Shown here: in pieces, positions 59,635-64,000 of the stretch | Numbering within the stretch: position 1 is the stretch's first letter | How the letters are laid out: each line of letters opens with the position of its first letter | Source of the DNA: Buddleja alternifolia | Taxonomy: Eukaryota > Streptophyta > Magnoliopsida > Lamiales > Scrophulariaceae | Direction of reading: 5' to 3' | Assembly (NCBI GenBank): GCA_019426215.1 | Contig: CM033402.1 | Span: 1,922,001 to 1,986,000 of the forward strand | Length of the DNA: 64,000 nucleotides | Position numbers and translations under genes: made by a program | Notes under the pieces: model-generated | Told to the model about the DNA's origin: nothing | The model's input: only the letters and a program-made list of their open reading frames with translations | Database searches by the model: none

Positions 59635-62600
59635 ATGGCTATTCCTCCTCACGCCGCCGCCCATGATTTGGGGTTTTTGGTTCCTCGAGCCACTCTTCTC
59701 GATTGTGAGGCAGCCGAGGATTTATACAACGTCATCACGGTGTTTTGTGGTCATTATAGCGACGTCAAGATCGCGACTCTTGATGAAACCCATGTGGTGC
59801 CCCGATGGTGCTCCGATCGTCGAGGTCAGCTGCTCAACCAACTAACTTTAGGCCCTCGATTTGAACCTTCGGCCTTCGAAACCGATTCGACTAGCGCCCC
59901 CAATCTCCTCTGCACTTGGCCTGATTGAGAGAGCGACAATGCTCCGTTATGCTTGCGAGGGGTAGCCCCTAAGTTGGCTTGGACCAATATGAAGAAACCT
60001 ATCAATGGGTGGATAGGTAATACCAATGCTTTTGTATGGTTCAATCGGCTCCAGCAATTTCACTCGAAGTGGACGAATAATCGAATTATGGGACTTATTC
60101 GAATAGCCTGTTACCAAACACTTCCTTTCGAGCAGGTGTTGACCGATGCCTTAGCCCTTTCGTGGCATCCCTCGTACAATTGCTTCATGTTACCTCGAGG
60201 ATTCCAGACGATCACACTCGAGGATGTGGCTTTAATTACTGGGTTGTCTCCTTACGGGACCATACTTCCTATTGGAGAAGCGATTAGCAACGCTCAGTCC
60301 CTTTTAATTTCTTCGTCCGAGTGGCTAAAGGGTCATGGCAAGAGTGGTGGCGCGAACATTGCTTACTCTACTTTGGTTACACATTTCTCAGAATGTGGAG
60401 ACCCAGTACTGGCTTTCGAAGAGGTACTGTTCTAGAATTTTGTTTTTTCTCGTTTATTCATGAATTCCGGTTGTGCCGTAAATAAAACTTTCCTCCCACT
60501 TTCTGCTAATATTGCGGCCACTATGGGGCCAATCGAACTGGCTCCTTTAGTATTATCTCAGTTTTATCGCATGATGTTTAATCTCCATCGGGACCCTTCA
60601 AATGTTAAGAGATTGTCAGGTCCCTTATTGTTGTTGTCTCTTTGGGCTTTCCTTTATTACCCTGATCTGTTAAATATTAGGACCCCCGAGTCTTTCGAAG
60701 AAGCATCTCGATCTTCTTCTATTTTTCAACCTGTTTCGAGTTGGGTCTGTTATGGGGAGGTGGCAATCAATTTGTTGCTTTCTCTCGAAAATGCTTCTTA
60801 CCTTCTAACTTTGAGTACTATTTATAACCCAATCTTCTCGACTTGGTGCCCTCTTTTCGAATTGCGGCACGGGCAAGTATCTTTCCATTGGTCCCATACT
60901 GCCCTTCCAGTTTGGTTAAGGGATATTGATTCTTTAAGGCGTTCTGACGGTGATTGCCCTTATTGGCGCTCGGTTCTATCCTCTCAAGATTTATTATTTG
61001 CTGATAACACTCCGGGTGTTGAAGTCTATAACCCTCAGGTAACTTTAATGTTCTTGTACATTTTTCATCTTTTAATCATTTACCGTTTATCGAAGGCTAA
61101 TTATTTTATTATTTACAGCTGTGTTCGAGATAATTCGGTCTCACCCAAAGTTTTGCACTATCCCAAAAACCAAGAGGGATCGAGCAGAAATTATCATTCG
61201 AGGGATGCCGGCCTGTCAAATTCTCCTTATCCCAGTTCCTGCCTTCTGTAGAGTCCTTCAAATAGAGGAATGCTTCACTAATTTTTGGAATCGCGTCTTG
61301 CAACAAAATTATTCCAGGCAGATTATCTGGAAGTTGGTCGTCGACTTTGCCAAACTTCACGTGGGTTCTGCAAATATAGGCGAGCTTTCGAGACTTCTAT
61401 CAGTCGAGGTACAGTGGTAAAAGATTCTTCCCTTTTTTTAATTCTTCTATTTTTATTGAACGTTTTTCTTATTTTGGCAGGATGATGCCTATATCATTCC
61501 TCATTATTTAACATCTGGATGGCGATTCGAAAGAGATGATCCCGTTCTTCAAGCCCACGAAGGTTTGTTTCGAGCCCTTCAAGAATCAGAAGCCCTTGCT
61601 CGAATGGCACCGAGTGCCAGGGTTAGACCTCCATCGAGTGCTACCGGAGCATCAAAATCGAAAACTAGTTCTTCTATTGCTTCAGTTCCAATTACTCGAA
61701 AAAGAAGAGCTCTTCTGATTCCCGAAGCTCCTCCTCCGACAACTGAATCGGCAACCGAGCCGCCTCAAACTTCAATCGAAGATGCAGCAGAAGACGTGGA
61801 TCCCCAGCCACTCATTCATAGAAGTAGAAAACGCCTTCGCTTGGGGGAAAAGCTCGACATCCCTGGTAATCATCTTCGTTTGTTACTCTGTTTTCATTAC
61901 TTTGCTAGCCTTAATGATTCTTGTATCATTCTTGCCTCATATTTACGTTTTCTACATAGATCCTTCAGTGAGGTCTGCAACGCTCGAAGAATTTCCTCTC
62001 GAGCCCAATGTTGAGGATTCTCTCGATACCAATTCTCCCACAGTTCTTTCACCGAATAGTCCAACCATTTCAACTTCTAGGCTCAATTTCGAGACAGCTC
62101 CTACTGAGGTTATGACCTCTTTCGATAACGTTTTTCCTGGTAAGTGTGTTCTCCTTTCTTAAAATTTATTTGGATAATATTTCTATCCTTCGACTAGATT
62201 CTAATATGTATTTTCTTTACCTATAAATAGCTTCGACCGAAATTACTTCCCCTTCTTTGGTTCCGGTAACTCCCGTCTACCGATCCGATAATACGGCCAC
62301 CATTGCCGACCTCTTCTCTATCCCTGCTTTGCCATCTTCGATTAGGTTATCCTTTTTCTCCCGGACGGGAATTTCGACTATCTTCGTGGATCCTTCGATT
62401 CTTGGCTTGAGCCATTCTGGAGGTCTTCCTCTCCAATCTTTGTCGGGTCCTTCTCGCCTTCCGGCCTCTTCGGTGCATATTGAGGAGATAAATCCGATCC
62501 CTGATACCCAGGTCGTTCCTAATCCTGATTCGGCCTCTGCGACTTTAGCGATTTCATCAGAATTTGAAGGTGAATTTTAAAATTTTGCTCCTCATGTTTT

Positions 62601-63190
62601 CTCTTCGAGTATTTATTCACACCCATACTTTGATTATTTCAGGAGAGATCGCACCGTTAGTATTTTCCCGGGGGGAATTAACAGAGGCTCTTTATGAGAT
62701 TCGTCGTTCTCCAAATGACACTATCTTACTGACGAGGCTTCGAGCTCTTCTCGAAGAGGCTTCCTCGAGGGTTGCCAATCCATGGTTGCCCATGTTTCAC
62801 GCTGCCCGTCAGGTATTCGAAACATGCCTTACTCGCCTTCGTGAACTTTTCGATCAAGGCATCAACCCCTTTGCGGAAGATATATCTCCCGAACTTTCCC
62901 AGCGATTATCTCAATTAAAGAGTCGGGCCCCAGTCCTCGAAGGTACTCGAGCGGACTACTTGTCTCGGATAGCTGCCATAGATGCACAAATTGCAGCTCT
63001 TCAATTGGAAATGGATCAACTTTCGGACCTCACAAATCAAGTTGAGGAGGACATTACTGATCTTGATGGTCAAATTGCTCAACTCACATATGAGCTTCAT
63101 GAAGTGATCGGACCAGTTTTGCTCGAGAAGGACGCCTTCGACTCTGCCCTTGAAGTGTTGTTCAATTCTTTACATTTTATTCGCTTTTAG
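59635..63190 (+). pseudogene. plant mobile domain (PMD) gene, copy 2
   Basis: Same six-exon layout: 59635-61038, 61119-61408, 61481-61865, 61960-62139, 62231-62569 and 62643-63190. It is intact at the five exon 1 and exon 3 positions where copy 1 has stops, and exon 3 is fully open here. Its own lesions are TGA near 59926, TAG near 60433 and a 49-bp deletion in exon 2 (near 61160) between short CACT repeats, which shifts the frame. The exon 5 donor is GTGAAT instead of GTGAGT. The two copies have decayed independently. Confidence 0.82.
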
Positions 63191-63253
63191 GACATCCTCG
63201 ATGTAATCCGTAGATCAGGGTTTTTTAGCCTATCTTTAATCGTATTTCTTAGA

Positions 63254-64000
63254 CTATTGTAAGAAATTTGTGGCTGTTTCGGGCAATCTTTCAAATATAA
63301 TTGCTTCATTTTCTTTCCATATACTTGGTGTGAATTTTTTAAGATGTCTGGCATTTAAAGCCCTTCCATAATCGTCTCCATTTAAATACTGGATTTTGAA
63401 TGAATTTCCTGACAACTTACTTGAAATTAAAAATGGTTCCTCCCATTTAGGCGACCATTTCCCGTAAAACTGATCTTTTGACCCTTCGGGTAAAATCATT
63501 TTCCATACTAAATCCCCAATTTCGAAGGATCTCGGCTTTACCTTTTTGTTGTAACTGTTCTCTACTTTTCTTTTTTGAAGTTTGATTTGTTTTAATGCCA
63601 TAGTTTGCAACATCTCATGGTCTAACTTTTCGATATTCATATTTTCAATGTATTGTTCTGCTGTGAGATGCATTTGTTCACAGATTCTTCTCGATTTAAT
63701 ACTAACTTCAATAGGGATTACAGCTTCGTGACCATAAACAAGTTGAAATGAAGATATCCCCAAACTATCTTTTTTAATTGTTCTTAATGCCCATAATACA
63801 TCTATTAGCAATTCGTGCCAATTTCTAGGATTCCTTCCTATCATTTTCGAAATACAGCCTTTAATCAATTTGTTTGATGACTCGGCTTGCCCGTTTGCTT
63901 GGGCATAGTAAGGTGTGGAATTTAATAACTTAATCCCGAATTGATTTAAAAATTGAAGCATTTCTATGCTATTAAAAACTCTAGCTTGATCGAATGTTAT
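63254..64000 (-). pseudogene. Ty3/gypsy integrase C-terminal half, copy 2 (runs off window)
   Basis: Minus-strand integrase from the core (FDQARVF region at the window edge, AQANGQAESSNKLIKG) to the C-terminal domain ending PETATNFLQ. It lacks the 4-bp insertion of copy 1, so the frame is open across the region seen. It continues beyond 64000, so intactness is unknown. Confidence 0.85.

Noticed and set aside
59635..60435. Treating the shorter open pieces of PMD copy 2 as separate small genes
   Set aside because: They align end to end with the single exon 1 of copy 1; stops at about 59926 and 60433 are lesions.
1..64000. tRNA genes, rRNA genes, microRNA precursors or CRISPR arrays
   Set aside because: Box B-like motifs found belong to SINEs without cloverleaf structure. 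Hairpins found are MITEs. Direct repeats are minisatellites or tandem duplications.

Overview
This is a nuclear plant chromosome segment, almost certainly from a eudicot. It is AT-rich, its genes carry GT-AG introns, it has a nuclear photosystem II gene (psbW), and it holds plant-specific families (Aux/IAA, MRS2, DRIP RING ligase, plant mobile domain) plus many plant transposons. An asterid is my guess, with weak support.

Layout. 0.9-2.1 kb (minus): a three-exon Aux/IAA repressor of the IAA1/2/3/4 type, with an auxin-response-like element beside its TATA box and a five-copy tandem repeat in intron 1. 2.3-12.6 kb: intergenic, with dispersed repeats, MITEs and SINEs. 12.7-16.4 kb (plus): a five-exon Aux/IAA repressor of the IAA7/14/16/17 type. 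17.0-19.6 kb: two related LTRs in inverted orientation. 19.6-28.8 kb: a partly duplicated UTP18 locus. The downstream copy (27.1-28.8 kb) is intact. The upstream copy keeps only the 5' region and first codons, joined in frame to a decayed hAT transposase. A Pack-MULE-like element with an EMC1 fragment lies between them. 29.8-30.7 kb (minus): psbW. 32.6-36.4 kb (plus): an 11-exon MRS2-type magnesium transporter. 39.7-45.2 kb (plus): a seven-exon DRIP-type RING/RAWUL E3 ligase. 46.2-53.2 kb: part of a Tat-lineage Ty3/gypsy retrotransposon. Its pol runs on the minus strand, and a six-exon plant-mobile-domain (PMD) gene runs convergently on the plus strand. 53.25-64.0 kb: a second copy of everything from DRIP intron 1 through this retroelement, in direct orientation about 12.3 kb downstream. 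It contains a 5'-truncated, frameshifted DRIP pseudogene.

Functional reading. The intact host genes are unrelated housekeeping or signalling genes: auxin response, 18S rRNA processing, photosystem II, Mg2+ transport and stress-linked ubiquitination. The two Aux/IAA genes form an ancient linked pair. The most unusual content is the retroelement carrying an antisense, intron-containing PMD gene with its own LTR-encoded TATA box, the in-frame UTP18/hAT chimera, and the 12.3 kb direct duplication. That duplication may be a real tandem repeat or a retained alternative haplotype.
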